A stretch of 64,000 nucleotides of DNA from Pseudomonas sp. HN11. Its GTDB lineage: Bacteria; Pseudomonadota; Gammaproteobacteria; Pseudomonadales; Pseudomonadaceae. Positions 37,261-45,350 of the stretch are shown here, piece by piece. A program made the position numbers and the translations under genes. The first letter of the stretch is position 1, and every line of letters begins with the position of its first letter. The notes below the pieces were generated by a model. That model worked only from the letters and a program-made list of their open reading frames with translations. It did no database searches and was not told the DNA's origin. The stretch spans positions 248,001-312,000 of the forward strand of contig NZ_CP089985.1 in the NCBI RefSeq assembly GCF_021390155.1, written 5' to 3'.

Positions 37261-38577
37261 ATGTTGAAGCAACGGATGAGTCTGATCGCTCTGGGGATTT
37301 TGAGCGCATCGACAGCAATGGCAAACGACCAGAACCAGTCCAAGGGTTTTATCGAAGACAGCCACCTGAACATTGCCGCACGTAACGCCTACATCAGCCG
37401 TGACTACAAGAACGGCAAGCAAGACAAAGCCGAATGGGGCCAGGGCTTCATCGGCAAGCTCGAGTCCGGTTTTACCCAAGGCACCGTTGGTGTGGGTGTG
37501 GACGTGATCGGCCAATACGCCATTCGCCTGGACGGCGGTAAAGGCCGCGCCGGCGCTGGCGGTATCGACTTTTTCAAGCAGGGCAATGGCACCACCAACC
37601 CTGACGGCTCGAACAACCCGGGCTCGGCACCACACGACCTGGCCAAGGGCGGCGCTGCCGTGAAGTTTCGCGTTTCCAACACCGTGCTCAAGTACGGTGA
37701 TCAGTTCCCGGCCGTGCCTGTGCTGCAGTACGACAACTCCCGTCTGTTGTCGGAAACCTACACCGGTACCTCGATCGTTTCCAAAGAGATCGCCGGTCTG
37801 CAACTGGACGCGGGTCATTTCACCAAAGAAGCCCGCAAGAGCATGGAAGGCACCGACAGCGGTCGCCTGAAAAGCATCGACTACATCGGTGGTAGCTACA
37901 AATTCACCGAAAGCCTGTCGGCCGCGCTTTACGCCTCCGACATGCAGGACGTGCTGAAGAAGCAATACGTCAACGTCAACTACGTGCTGGCCCTGCCAGA
38001 GAAGCAGTCGCTGACCTTTGACTTCAACGGCTACAAAACCAAGCTGGACAAGAGCTTCGCCCTGGAAAACCAAGGCAATGAAGACGCTCGTGACAACAAG
38101 ATCTGGAGCTTGGGCGCCACGTGGGCGGTTGGACCGCACAGCTTCACCGTCGCTCACCAGCGCAGCACCGGCGACACCGGCTACCTGTACGGCGGCTACC
38201 GCAACGCTGGCGGCATCGGTGACGGTGGTAACACCATCCTGCTGGCCAACTCCTACTGGTCCGACTTCAACGGCAAGGACGAGCGTTCGTGGCAACTGGG
38301 CTACGGCATCGATTTCGCTACCTTCGGCGTACCGGGCCTGACCTACAATGTTGCCTACGTGCGCGGTACCAACATCGACGACGGTACCAATCGCGGCGAC
38401 GGCACCGAGCGTGAAATCTGGAACCAGTTCAAGTATGTGGTCCAGAGCGGTCCAGCCAAAGACCTGAGCCTGCGTGCCCGTGCGTCCTGGTTGCGCGTTT
38501 CCAACAACGCCAGCAACTACAACGTAGGCGGTAACGAAATCCGTCTGTTCGCCGACTACCCGATCAACGTTTTCTGA
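37261..38577 (+). CDS. OprD-family outer-membrane porin
   Basis: Substrate-specific porin of 438 residues. The signal peptide (MSLIALGILSASTAMA) is followed by the family opening GFIEDSHLNIAARNAYISRDYK. Internal blocks such as YAIRLDGGKGRAGAGGIDFF and DLAKGGAAVKFRVSNTVLKYGDQ, and the closing strand IRLFADYPINVF, are typical of OprD/OprE/OprQ proteins. These take up amino acids, peptides or small organic acids; the substrate cannot be assigned. Expression is likely shaped by the hairpin in its leader. Confidence 0.9.
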   Translation: MLKQRMSLIALGILSASTAMANDQNQSKGFIEDSHLNIAARNAYISRDYKNGKQDKAEWGQGFIGKLESGFTQGTVGVGVDVIGQYAIRLDGGKGRAGAGGIDFFKQGNGTTNPDGSNNPGSAPHDLAKGGAAVKFRVSNTVLKYGDQFPAVPVLQYDNSRLLSETYTGTSIVSKEIAGLQLDAGHFTKEARKSMEGTDSGRLKSIDYIGGSYKFTESLSAALYASDMQDVLKKQYVNVNYVLALPEKQSLTFDFNGYKTKLDKSFALENQGNEDARDNKIWSLGATWAVGPHSFTVAHQRSTGDTGYLYGGYRNAGGIGDGGNTILLANSYWSDFNGKDERSWQLGYGIDFATFGVPGLTYNVAYVRGTNIDDGTNRGDGTEREIWNQFKYVVQSGPAKDLSLRARASWLRVSNNASNYNVGGNEIRLFADYPINVF

Positions 38578-38609
38578 TTGATCCGACGTCGCGCCTGATT
38601 CACAGGCAT

Positions 38610-38640
38610 AAAAAAAACCCGACTGGTTCGGGTTTTTTTT
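38610..38640 (+). terminator. Intrinsic terminator after the porin gene
   Basis: ACCCGA / TCGGGT stem with a short loop, flanked by seven A and eight T, so it can work in both directions. It lies 33 bases after the stop codon. Confidence 0.88.
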
Positions 38641-38782
38641 ATGCCTGCTATCCCACTGACAGCTTATTACATCGAGGTACTAATGAAGTACGTCGACCCA
38701 CCTTTATCCCTCCATAGCGCAAGCATAAATTGGCCTCACTGCCAGCCCATCACCCCGATGACTGGCCTCTGGAGGAATCACC

Positions 38783-39484
38783 ATGAAAAAAGTCGTCATC
38801 ATTACCGGCGCATCCCAAGGTATTGGCGCTGCCGCCGTCCAAGCCTACCGTGCCCTCGACTACCGTGTAGTTGCTACCTCGCGTTCGATCCAACCGTCCA
38901 CCGATCCGGACATTCTCACTGTCGCCGGCGACATCGCCGACCCAGCCACCGCTCAGCGCGTTGTCCGCAAAACCCTGGCCACTTTCGGGCGCATCGACAG
39001 CCTGATCAACAACGCCGGTATTTTCATCGCCAAACCGTTCACGGCCTACACCCAGGAGGACTACGCCAATGTCCTCGCGGTGAACCTCAACGGCTTCTTT
39101 TACATTACCCAGCTCGCCATTGCCGAGATGGAAAAAAACAACGCCGGCCACATCGTCAGCGTCACCACCAGCCTGGCTGACCACGCCATCGATGGCGTGC
39201 CGTCGGTACTCGCCAACCTCACCAAGGGTGGGTTGAATTCAGCTACCAAATCCCTGGCGATCGAGTACGCCAAGCGTGGCATCCGAGTGAACGCGGTGAG
39301 CCCGGGGATCATCAAGACGCCGATGCACGGCGAAGAAACCCACGCGGCGCTCGGGCATTTGCATCCGGTCGGGCATATGGGCGAGGTGAGTGACATCGCC
39401 CAGGCGATCGTCTACCTGGAGCGCGCCGGGTTTGTGACTGGCGAGATTCTTCATGTAGACGGCGGGCAAAGCGCGGGTCATTGA
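38783..39484 (+). CDS. Short-chain dehydrogenase/reductase-like protein
   Basis: SDR protein of 233 residues with the NAD(P) site TGASQGIGAAAVQAY, the INNAGIF motif and the RVNAVSPGIIKTPMH block. The active-site region reads VSVTTSLADHAIDGVPSVLANLTKGG: the lysine of YxxxK is present, but the tyrosine position holds alanine (ANLTK). A good TGGAGGA ribosome site precedes the ATG. The reaction is unknown, and the missing tyrosine makes standard SDR chemistry doubtful. It is convergent with the AraC regulator gene that follows. Confidence 0.85.
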   Translation: MKKVVIITGASQGIGAAAVQAYRALDYRVVATSRSIQPSTDPDILTVAGDIADPATAQRVVRKTLATFGRIDSLINNAGIFIAKPFTAYTQEDYANVLAVNLNGFFYITQLAIAEMEKNNAGHIVSVTTSLADHAIDGVPSVLANLTKGGLNSATKSLAIEYAKRGIRVNAVSPGIIKTPMHGEETHAALGHLHPVGHMGEVSDIAQAIVYLERAGFVTGEILHVDGGQSAGH

Positions 39485-39499
39485 TACACACGGCCCGGC

Positions 39500-40387
39500 C
39501 TAACCCGGCCGGGCATTGTCCTCCCGTGGCGAGCGCCCAAAAAAGGCTTTGTAGGCGCGGCTGAACGCCGCCTCGGATTCATAGCCAATCGCAAAGCCAA
39601 TTTCGCCGATGCGGCCGTCTTGTCTGGACAGCATGGTTTTCGCCAGGCTCAGCCGCCATTCGTTCTGATAGCGCAACGGCGAACGCCCGACCAATGAGCT
39701 GAATCGTTCGCAGAAATTCGAGCGCGACATCCCGGCAATTTCCGCCAGATTGTCGATGCGCCACTGCTTGCCAGGCGTTTCATGAATGGCTTTCAGCGCT
39801 CGGGCAATACGTGGGTCCGACAGCCCGCTCAACCATCCACAAGCAACGCCCTGATGCACCCAGGTGCGCAGGATGCGGATCACCACAAGATCGATGAGGC
39901 GCGAAATCATCAACGCCCCACCCGGCTGTGTGTCATGGGCTTCGAGCAGCATGAAATGCAGGATACCGTCCGACCAGGCGGCGGCGTCGGCTTGTTGGAT
40001 GTGGATCAGCCGAGGCAGCGCAAACAGCATTGCCTGGAAACTGTTAGCGTCGAACCAAAACCGGCAGAGGACCACGGCTGCGGGCCCATTCACTGCCGTC
40101 ATGCTGATCTCTTCAGAGCCGTGAGGCAGCAGGAGGACATCGCCCTGGCTCAGTGTTTCCGGCGGTTGATCGGCAACTTTCAGACGTAATTGGCCTTGTT
40201 GAAGTACACAAATGTGGGCGCTCCTTTCGTCAAGTTCGAGGCACTCTGCGTCCGTCACCGTGCAGGAGTAAACGCGATCACCCGTCAGACGGATTTGCGC
40301 CAGCACTTGAGACAACAGATCACCTTTGGCCAGTCCCTCCAGCTGCATTTCCGGATGAATGATCAAGTTTTCCAGGGGATTCATCAT
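39500..40387 (-). CDS. AraC-family transcriptional regulator with cupin domain
   Basis: Regulator of 295 residues. The N-terminal half is a cupin (Cupin_6-like, ICVLQQGQLRLKVADQPPETLSQGDVLLLP). The C-terminal AraC domain has two helix-turn-helix units (WRIDNLAEIAGMSRSNFCERFSSLVGRSPLRYQ and GRIGEIGFAIGYESEAAFSRAYKAFFGRSPR). Two ATG codons are adjacent at 40387 and 40384. Such regulators often control a neighbouring dehydrogenase gene; here it faces the SDR gene and is divergent from the membrane protein gene. Confidence 0.86.
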   Translation of the reverse strand: MMNPLENLIIHPEMQLEGLAKGDLLSQVLAQIRLTGDRVYSCTVTDAECLELDERSAHICVLQQGQLRLKVADQPPETLSQGDVLLLPHGSEEISMTAVNGPAAVVLCRFWFDANSFQAMLFALPRLIHIQQADAAAWSDGILHFMLLEAHDTQPGGALMISRLIDLVVIRILRTWVHQGVACGWLSGLSDPRIARALKAIHETPGKQWRIDNLAEIAGMSRSNFCERFSSLVGRSPLRYQNEWRLSLAKTMLSRQDGRIGEIGFAIGYESEAAFSRAYKAFFGRSPREDNARPG

Positions 40388-40509
40388 GTTGGTTCAATCA
40401 CGCCTTAATTAAGCTGAGCCCCGAGATCATAGCGCGCTGATGCCATCGAGATGAGCGTTTTCAGCGTTGGCTGCTTATGCACTTCATCCAATCACATGGG
40501 AACACTGAA

Positions 40510-41001
40510 ATGTTCGGAATCTCCGCCCTTGGCTGGCTGCACACCCTTGGCAGCTTGCCGGCCATTCCCCTGGCCGCTTACATGTTTGTCAAACACGGAC
40601 GCATCGTGCCTCGTTCGAGGCCGGGGATGCTCTATCTCGTGTCGATGTTGATCGGCGGCTTCACCGTGTTTCTGGTCGCACACCAACCCGTCAGCAACAT
40701 CATCGGCGTCATCACCCTTGCGCTGCTGTTAGCGGGTTATGGAGTAGGGCACTTGGCTTGGCTGGGACGGGCGCGTATTTACCTTGAAACGATCTTCCTG
40801 AGCCTGACGGCATTCTTTTTAATGGTGCCCACCGTGTCCGAGACGTTGCGTCGCGTGCCCGATGGACACCCCTTTGTCACCGACCTGCAATCGCCCCTGC
40901 TCCTTGGCGCGCAGGCGAGTATCGCGGTGGCGCTGGTTATCGGCGTGACCGCGCAAATGATCCACTTACGCAGAAAAGCACGTCTCGGAATCGCTTGCTG
41001 A
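40510..41001 (+). CDS. Four-helix membrane protein of unknown function
   Basis: Protein of about 163 residues (174 if the ATG at 40477 is used) with four hydrophobic segments: LGWLHTLGSLPAIPLAAYMFV, MLYLVSMLIGGFTVFLVA, IIGVITLALLLAGYGVGHLA and SPLLLGAQASIAVALVIGVTA. Between the third and fourth lie FLSLTAFFLMVPTVSETLRRVPDGHP residues with polar motifs. No family was recognised. It is divergent from the AraC gene and so may be its target (inference). Confidence 0.65.
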   Translation: MFGISALGWLHTLGSLPAIPLAAYMFVKHGRIVPRSRPGMLYLVSMLIGGFTVFLVAHQPVSNIIGVITLALLLAGYGVGHLAWLGRARIYLETIFLSLTAFFLMVPTVSETLRRVPDGHPFVTDLQSPLLLGAQASIAVALVIGVTAQMIHLRRKARLGIAC

Positions 41002-41248
41002 CACCAGGCAATGTTTGCGTTGAATATCTACGTTCAAGAGGCCGATAAAAGCCCGGCCTACAATCGCAGAACCGTTGTAAATGGCGCTGATGCACTCAGC
41101 ATTTGTCTTTTTCAACCTCGGACGCATTCGACAGATCCACAGCTTGATCTGTACCTCACTTTTTGCACCAAGGCTAAACCTTCTTCTCACGGTGAATTGG
41201 ACCCTAGGCGGCGTCCTTGATCCGAGCTTGTCAGGCATCTTTCCTTGA
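41002..41248. other. Intergenic region between the membrane protein and amidase genes
   Basis: About 250 bases with no convincing gene. A frame on the minus strand is open but has no ribosome site or recognisable domain. The segment may mark the start of the accessory DNA, because sequence downstream is more A/T-rich and uses codons unlike the core. Confidence 0.4.
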
Positions 41249-41281
41249 ATTACGATCGTAATGTGAAATTACACCTGTAAT
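41249..41281. promoter_or_regulatory. Twin palindromic operator ATTAC-N4-GTAAT upstream of the amidase gene
   Basis: Two copies of one palindrome lie side by side: ATTACGATCGTAAT at 41249-41262 and ATTACACCTGTAAT at 41268-41281, centres 19 bases apart. The second extends to AATTAC-acct-GTAATT. They sit 65-97 bases before the amidase start. The size and symmetry are those of TetR-family operators, and a TetR gene closes the same cassette at 43429. Confidence 0.7.
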
Positions 41282-41345
41282 TCAATTCCGCCTTCGCTTG
41301 AAAGCCAGGACGGTTTCGATTGATCCATTCACGTGAGGATTCGTC

Positions 41346-42797
41346 ATGCAGAAAATATCTGAAATTCAGAAAAGTGATGATGCTGAGGGCTTAGCTGCAC
41401 TCGGCGTCGCGGCCGCGGCTAAGGCCATTCGCAAAGGTGAAATTTCATCTGAGAAGTATTCAAGCGCTCTACTTCAGAGAGCTCAAGACCATTGCGACTT
41501 ACAGTCCTTCATTACGATAGACAGGGAGGCTGTGCTTGAGTCCGCAAGGACCGCGGATAAAGGGCGTGCACGAGGTGTTTCGGCGCCTCTGCTCGGCGTT
41601 CCAATTGCGATCAAAGACAGCTATCTGACCCGAGGCCTGCGAACGACCCTTGGTGTATCTACGCTCGAAAAGTTTGTGCCAGAGCAAGATGCCGACATTG
41701 TGAAAACCATGAAAGACGCTGGCGGCATTGTCTTTGGCAAGAATAACCTTGTGGAAATGTCTTTCGGTTTAACCGGTAACAACGGCCCGTTTGGTCAAGT
41801 CAAGAACCCCCATAGCAAGATTCATGTATCGGGTGGTTCTTCCAGCGGAGCAGGTGCATCAGTCGCCGCACGTCTTGTGCCAGCGGCCTTGGGCGGCGAT
41901 ACGGTTGGTTCGATTCGAGTGCCCGCGTCACTATGCGGTGTAGTCGGTTTCAAGCCGACTACAGGTCGTTGGCCCCGTGATGGCGTAGCGCCTATCTCCC
42001 ATACCCTCGACACTACAGGCCTGTTTGCCCGTAACGTAGAGGACTGCATTCTCATCGACGAGGTTATCGTCAAGGGCGAGGTGCCGGGCCAGTTTGACCA
42101 GCCTAATTTGGTAGGGGTGAAATTTGCATTTGCGCCTCGACAGTATTTTGAGCTCATAGCCCCAGACGTCGAGGCTCAATTCAAAGAAACTGTTCGGCGG
42201 CTGCGCGATGCCGGCGCTGACGTGGTTGAAGTCGATCTAGGGAATGACTTTTCCTCACTTGCACTGACATCGACCTGGAATATTTTCTTCCGAGAGACCC
42301 AAGAGGCGGTCACAGGATTCCTGCGTCAAAACAACATCCCGGCTACCTTTGACGAGATTCACTCGGGACTGAAACCTGGTCTGAAGGAAGTGTGGGGGCA
42401 ACTTGTTCTTAAAAATGGACCAGGGTTTCTTCCTGCGCAGGCTTATGACGCCGCCTTGGTTGAGCGCTTAGAAATCAAGCGCCGTTTCGATCAAGCGTTT
42501 CTGAGCAGTGGGGCGGAGGGCCTGATCTTTCCAACAACCCCGTGCACAGCGCCATTGATCGACCATCAAGAACAGTTCTTCATCTCTGGTCAGGAAGTCA
42601 GTTATCTAGTGCTGGCTAATCACACCATTCCCGCGAGCGCTGCAGGTATCCCAGGCATCAGCCTTCCAATTGGCGTGTCCAAAGACGGCCTGCCTATTGG
42701 TCTTGAAATCGACGGCCAATTTGGTCGAGATCGATCCCTGCTTCATGTTGCACGTCGAGTCGAAGCGGTCGTTGGCGCGTTGACCTCACCGGTCTGA
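41346..42797 (+). CDS. Amidase-signature hydrolase (indoleacetamide-hydrolase-like)
   Basis: Amidase of 483 residues. The Ser-cisSer-Lys triad region is intact: lysine in VPIAIKDSYLTRG, the glycine/serine-rich block VSGGSSSGAGASVAARL and GGDTVGSIRVPASLCGVVGFKPT. It is most like bacterial amidases of the indole-3-acetamide or mandelamide type, which release ammonia from a primary amide. The substrate is not certain. Ribosome site GTGAGGAT precedes the ATG. Codon use has more A/T than the core genes to its left. First gene of an apparent amidase / DUF302 / TetR unit. Confidence 0.85.
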   Translation: MQKISEIQKSDDAEGLAALGVAAAAKAIRKGEISSEKYSSALLQRAQDHCDLQSFITIDREAVLESARTADKGRARGVSAPLLGVPIAIKDSYLTRGLRTTLGVSTLEKFVPEQDADIVKTMKDAGGIVFGKNNLVEMSFGLTGNNGPFGQVKNPHSKIHVSGGSSSGAGASVAARLVPAALGGDTVGSIRVPASLCGVVGFKPTTGRWPRDGVAPISHTLDTTGLFARNVEDCILIDEVIVKGEVPGQFDQPNLVGVKFAFAPRQYFELIAPDVEAQFKETVRRLRDAGADVVEVDLGNDFSSLALTSTWNIFFRETQEAVTGFLRQNNIPATFDEIHSGLKPGLKEVWGQLVLKNGPGFLPAQAYDAALVERLEIKRRFDQAFLSSGAEGLIFPTTPCTAPLIDHQEQFFISGQEVSYLVLANHTIPASAAGIPGISLPIGVSKDGLPIGLEIDGQFGRDRSLLHVARRVEAVVGALTSPV

Positions 42798-42872
42798 TTT
42801 TCCTGCAACCGTATTCGAATGATCAGGCGTAACGGATCAAGGTAGCTGTATCTCTCTATAGGATCGGTAAAA

Positions 42873-43364
42873 ATGGAAAATCAAACTTCCTTCACGAAAA
42901 CGATTGCCGTCGAGCATGTCACGATTCAATCGAGCAACTCATTCGCCGTCGTCAAGACCAAACTTGAACAGTTGATCCCTCGGATCGACGACGGCATATT
43001 CACGCTACTACGGTATGGAGAGACCATCCGCGCTTTGAAAGAGCTTGAAGCTCTACCAGCGTTGTCCATCTTTGGATTCAGAGATCATGGCGCGTTGCTG
43101 GGAATCGCCGGGCTCCAGCGTCACGCGATTCAATACGACATTGGAAATCCACTCACGGCCTCCAAAATGTCGCGGCATCATATCTCCGCGTCTTTGTATG
43201 CTCCCATTCGCGTGCTTTTACGCGAAGACGCAAATGGAGTCGCCGCCTTCGAGTACGACCGCCCGCTCTCCGTTTTTGGCCAATTCGGCAATAACCAGGT
43301 CGACGCGGTTGCGCGTAAACTTGATGAGGACTTGCAAGCGGCACTGGTAGCCGCAGTATCGTAA
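42873..43364 (+). CDS. DUF302-family protein
   Basis: Protein of 163 residues resembling the DUF302 family: HVTIQSSNSFAVVKTKLEQLIP at the start, DHGALLGIAGLQRHAIQYDIGNPLTASKM in the middle and APIRVLLREDANGVAAFEYDRPLSVFGQF near the end. No membrane segment. The family's biochemical role is not established. It lies between the amidase and TetR genes in the same direction. Confidence 0.75.
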   Translation: MENQTSFTKTIAVEHVTIQSSNSFAVVKTKLEQLIPRIDDGIFTLLRYGETIRALKELEALPALSIFGFRDHGALLGIAGLQRHAIQYDIGNPLTASKMSRHHISASLYAPIRVLLREDANGVAAFEYDRPLSVFGQFGNNQVDAVARKLDEDLQAALVAAVS

Positions 43365-43428
43365 ACAGAACGAACGCGGAAATGGGTGTGCTGCCCGGTT
43401 CCAGGTATCCGATGATAGGTAGATTAAG

Positions 43429-44001
43429 ATGCGCTTTGATAAAGGCCATAAAGAAAACACGCGGAAACGCATCATTGATATTGCGTCTAGGCGCTTTCGC
43501 AAAGATGGGATTTCTGCATCTGGTTTGGCCGGCATCATGGCCGAATCGGGGTTGACGAAAGGTGCCTTTTATCCACATTTTGACTCTAAGGATACTTTGG
43601 TCCGGGAAGCACTTACTCACGCATTGGCTGAGCAGCTCAGAAATTTGGATGCTGCTGCCGGATCGATTGGTATTGAAGATGCTATTCGGCGATACCTGAA
43701 CACATCACACCTGAAGGGATACGAAGACGGATGTCCTTCTGCAGCTTTACTACCTGAATTAGGTCGCCAGCCATATCTGACAAGGGAAGCCTATGAGGAA
43801 GGCCTGGTTGCGTATGTTCGAAGCCTTTCAGAGTTATTCTCAAATCCGAAATCTGAAGACAATCTAAAACGAGCCATAGCGGTTTTCAGTCTTATGGCCG
43901 GCACCCTTCAGATTGCCAGAGCAGTTGCTGATCCACTGCTGGCTGAAGAAATTTTAGAGGGTGGGGTCCAAGCAGCACTGATATTGGTCGAAGCTGGATA
44001 A
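43429..44001 (+). CDS. TetR-family transcriptional regulator
   Basis: Repressor of 190 residues. The helix-turn-helix region IIDIASRRFRKDGISASGLAGIMAESGLTKGAFYPHFDSKDTLV is typical of TetR proteins. The C-terminal ligand-binding half is less conserved. The twin palindromes at 41249-41281 are good candidate operators. The gene is A/T-richer than the core genes. Confidence 0.86.
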   Translation: MRFDKGHKENTRKRIIDIASRRFRKDGISASGLAGIMAESGLTKGAFYPHFDSKDTLVREALTHALAEQLRNLDAAAGSIGIEDAIRRYLNTSHLKGYEDGCPSAALLPELGRQPYLTREAYEEGLVAYVRSLSELFSNPKSEDNLKRAIAVFSLMAGTLQIARAVADPLLAEEILEGGVQAALILVEAG

Positions 44002-44198
44002 GCACGCACGACCATTTCACCTGTTGCCCAGCCTTGCATGCTTGAGGTCTGGTGTCACGAGCAGTCGACATGCACGGGCTTGTATCGCGGTTTTCCACCT
44101 ATGCCTCGAAACCTTAGCGCTAGATGCCAGGGCATGATTTCGTATTCGTTCTCACGTGAAAGGGCCAATGTCCGCCATGGCCGTTTTCTGACCTTCGT

Positions 44199-44456
44199 CT
44201 AGCGGTTGAACTGCCATGGTTTTCCTAGACGATGAGTGAGTAATTGCATGGTTAGCAAATAGAAATCGTGCGTCGATTGAGTGTGCTGGTTTAGGTGGTG
44301 ATTCAAAAACCACGCAAGGTGTTTTCTCTGCCAAACCCATGGATTGTCGCGTTGCCAGCGTTCAGCGACCGCTGTCTGGATAGCTTTTGCCTGACGAAGG
44401 TGGCGCTGGCGGGTGGTATGCGACCCCGTCAGGACGCCTGCCAGGAACAGGTCCAT
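44199..44456 (-). CDS. Small recombinase-associated protein, left copy
   Basis: Open frame of 85 residues starting MDLFLAGVLTGSHTTRQRHLR and ending LGKPWQFNR. An equally intact 85-residue copy lies at 51041, with about eight substitutions and no frame damage, and both follow the 3' end of the same recombinase gene. The maintained frame suggests a real gene. Function unknown; many basic and aromatic residues (WQRDNPWVWQRKHLAWFLNHHLNQH) could bind DNA. It remains although the recombinase ahead of it is reduced to a tail. Confidence 0.6.
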   Translation of the reverse strand: MDLFLAGVLTGSHTTRQRHLRQAKAIQTAVAERWQRDNPWVWQRKHLAWFLNHHLNQHTQSTHDFYLLTMQLLTHRLGKPWQFNR

Positions 44457-44469
44457 ATCGAAGCCATTC

Positions 44470-44573
44470 TTATGTTCGACCACCAATGTAAGCCGCCACC
44501 ACGACGATACGGCCATGTCCCAGCTTATAGCTGATTTGTACTCGGGCCTCCCGATCTAGGCGTCGGTCGAGTT
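44470..44573 (-). pseudogene. 3' tail of a tyrosine recombinase (remnant)
   Basis: The last 34 codons of a gene matching the intact recombinase at 51313-52293: RRLDREARVQISYKLGHGRIVVVAAYIGG, ending in TAA. The region keeps the catalytic histidine and tyrosine, but everything upstream is missing: at 44573 the sequence switches abruptly to a remnant of the P4-type integrase. Confidence 0.8.
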
Positions 44574-44873
44574 AGTAACGATGGGGTAATTGCCGATAAT
44601 GAGCGTGCCTTCCTTGCCGCTGGGCTTGATGTACTTCAAGCGCCAGGGAAAAGGTACATGCCGCCACCGTCGAACAGTTTGTAGGCGCGTGGCATTGCAG
44701 GTAGCTGAGGGGGATCGTAGGGGTACACGCTTCTGACCGGGAAATCTCGGTACCCCTAACATACCCTCGGGGAAGGGGGATTTTTTTATTGGATCCCGCC
44801 AGAGGGTCCTGGAACGAAAAAAACCGCCAAAGGGCGGGTTTTCGGGGCTTCCAGAGCATTCGGTGGAATGCAA
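44574..44873 (-). pseudogene. 5' remnant of a P4-type integrase gene
   Basis: The sequence matches 54327-54660, the beginning of the intact integrase and its upstream flank, including PSGKEGTLIIGNYPIV and the LPRGYVRGT leader frame. It has internal deletions (after ACTTCAAGCGCCAGG and after GTTTGTAGGCGCG) and loses the reading frame. The intact gene continues far beyond this point, so this copy is a stump. It shows that a second island of the same family once sat here. Confidence 0.85.
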
Positions 44874-44899
44874 TGGAGCCTAATGTGGTGCGGCACCAG
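44840..44899. repeat. Left copy of the island end repeat (degenerate att)
   Basis: GCTTCCAGAGCATTCGGTGG and the following ..GGAGCCTAATGTGGTGCGGCACCAG match 54647-54704 with a few changes. The right copy reads GGTGCCGGCACCAGGAGTCG, the end of tRNA-Thr; the left has lost one C and diverges after CACCAG. It probably marks the left end of the resident island and the old right end of a lost one. Confidence 0.7.
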
Positions 44900-45350
44900 A
44901 CGAACGGTATGTTTCGGGGAGGCTAGGTTTTCTGCGGGTCTGGAAGTCGGTGGAAAATTTGGCGTACCCCAACTAGTAACTATAAATAAATCAGCTAGTT
45001 ATGGATTTCTGTGGAATCGAATCCGGGACTCTTGAGATGTCACCATGGAATAGTAAACCTACTGAATTCGAACGTTGTCGACCATCACCTCCGTAGAGAA
45101 TAGGCAGGAGTTCGCCAAAAGCTGTCGTGGCGACAGACAGCAGACGGCTAGACGCAGACGCTTACCACCTTTCGCACATAAGCTTAGGGCGGCAAGCTAG
45201 GTCTCGGTTGACTCAACGCAGGCCATCGAGCAGAAGATAGCTCGTCTAAGGAATGATTGTTTTTTAACCCCCTTCTTGCTAAGACTTAGCGCAAAGGTGG
45301 TAAAAAGCCACTCGTCTAATTTTTGCCGTTGACCAGTGGGGGAAAGGAGC
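44900..45350. other. Leader region of the island defence cassette
   Basis: About 450 bases with no convincing gene. It begins after the degenerate att site and ends at the ribosome site of the PHP-ATPase gene. It should hold that operon's promoter, but no clear -35/-10 pair stands out. A short tRNA-like stretch (TCGAATCCGGGACTC near 45017) may be another decayed att fragment. Confidence 0.4.

Noticed and set aside
45012..45030. tRNA-like stretch TCGAATCCGGGACTC left of the defence cassette
   Set aside because: It recalls a tRNA T-arm/variable region and could be a decayed att site, but no full cloverleaf or paired copy could be found.
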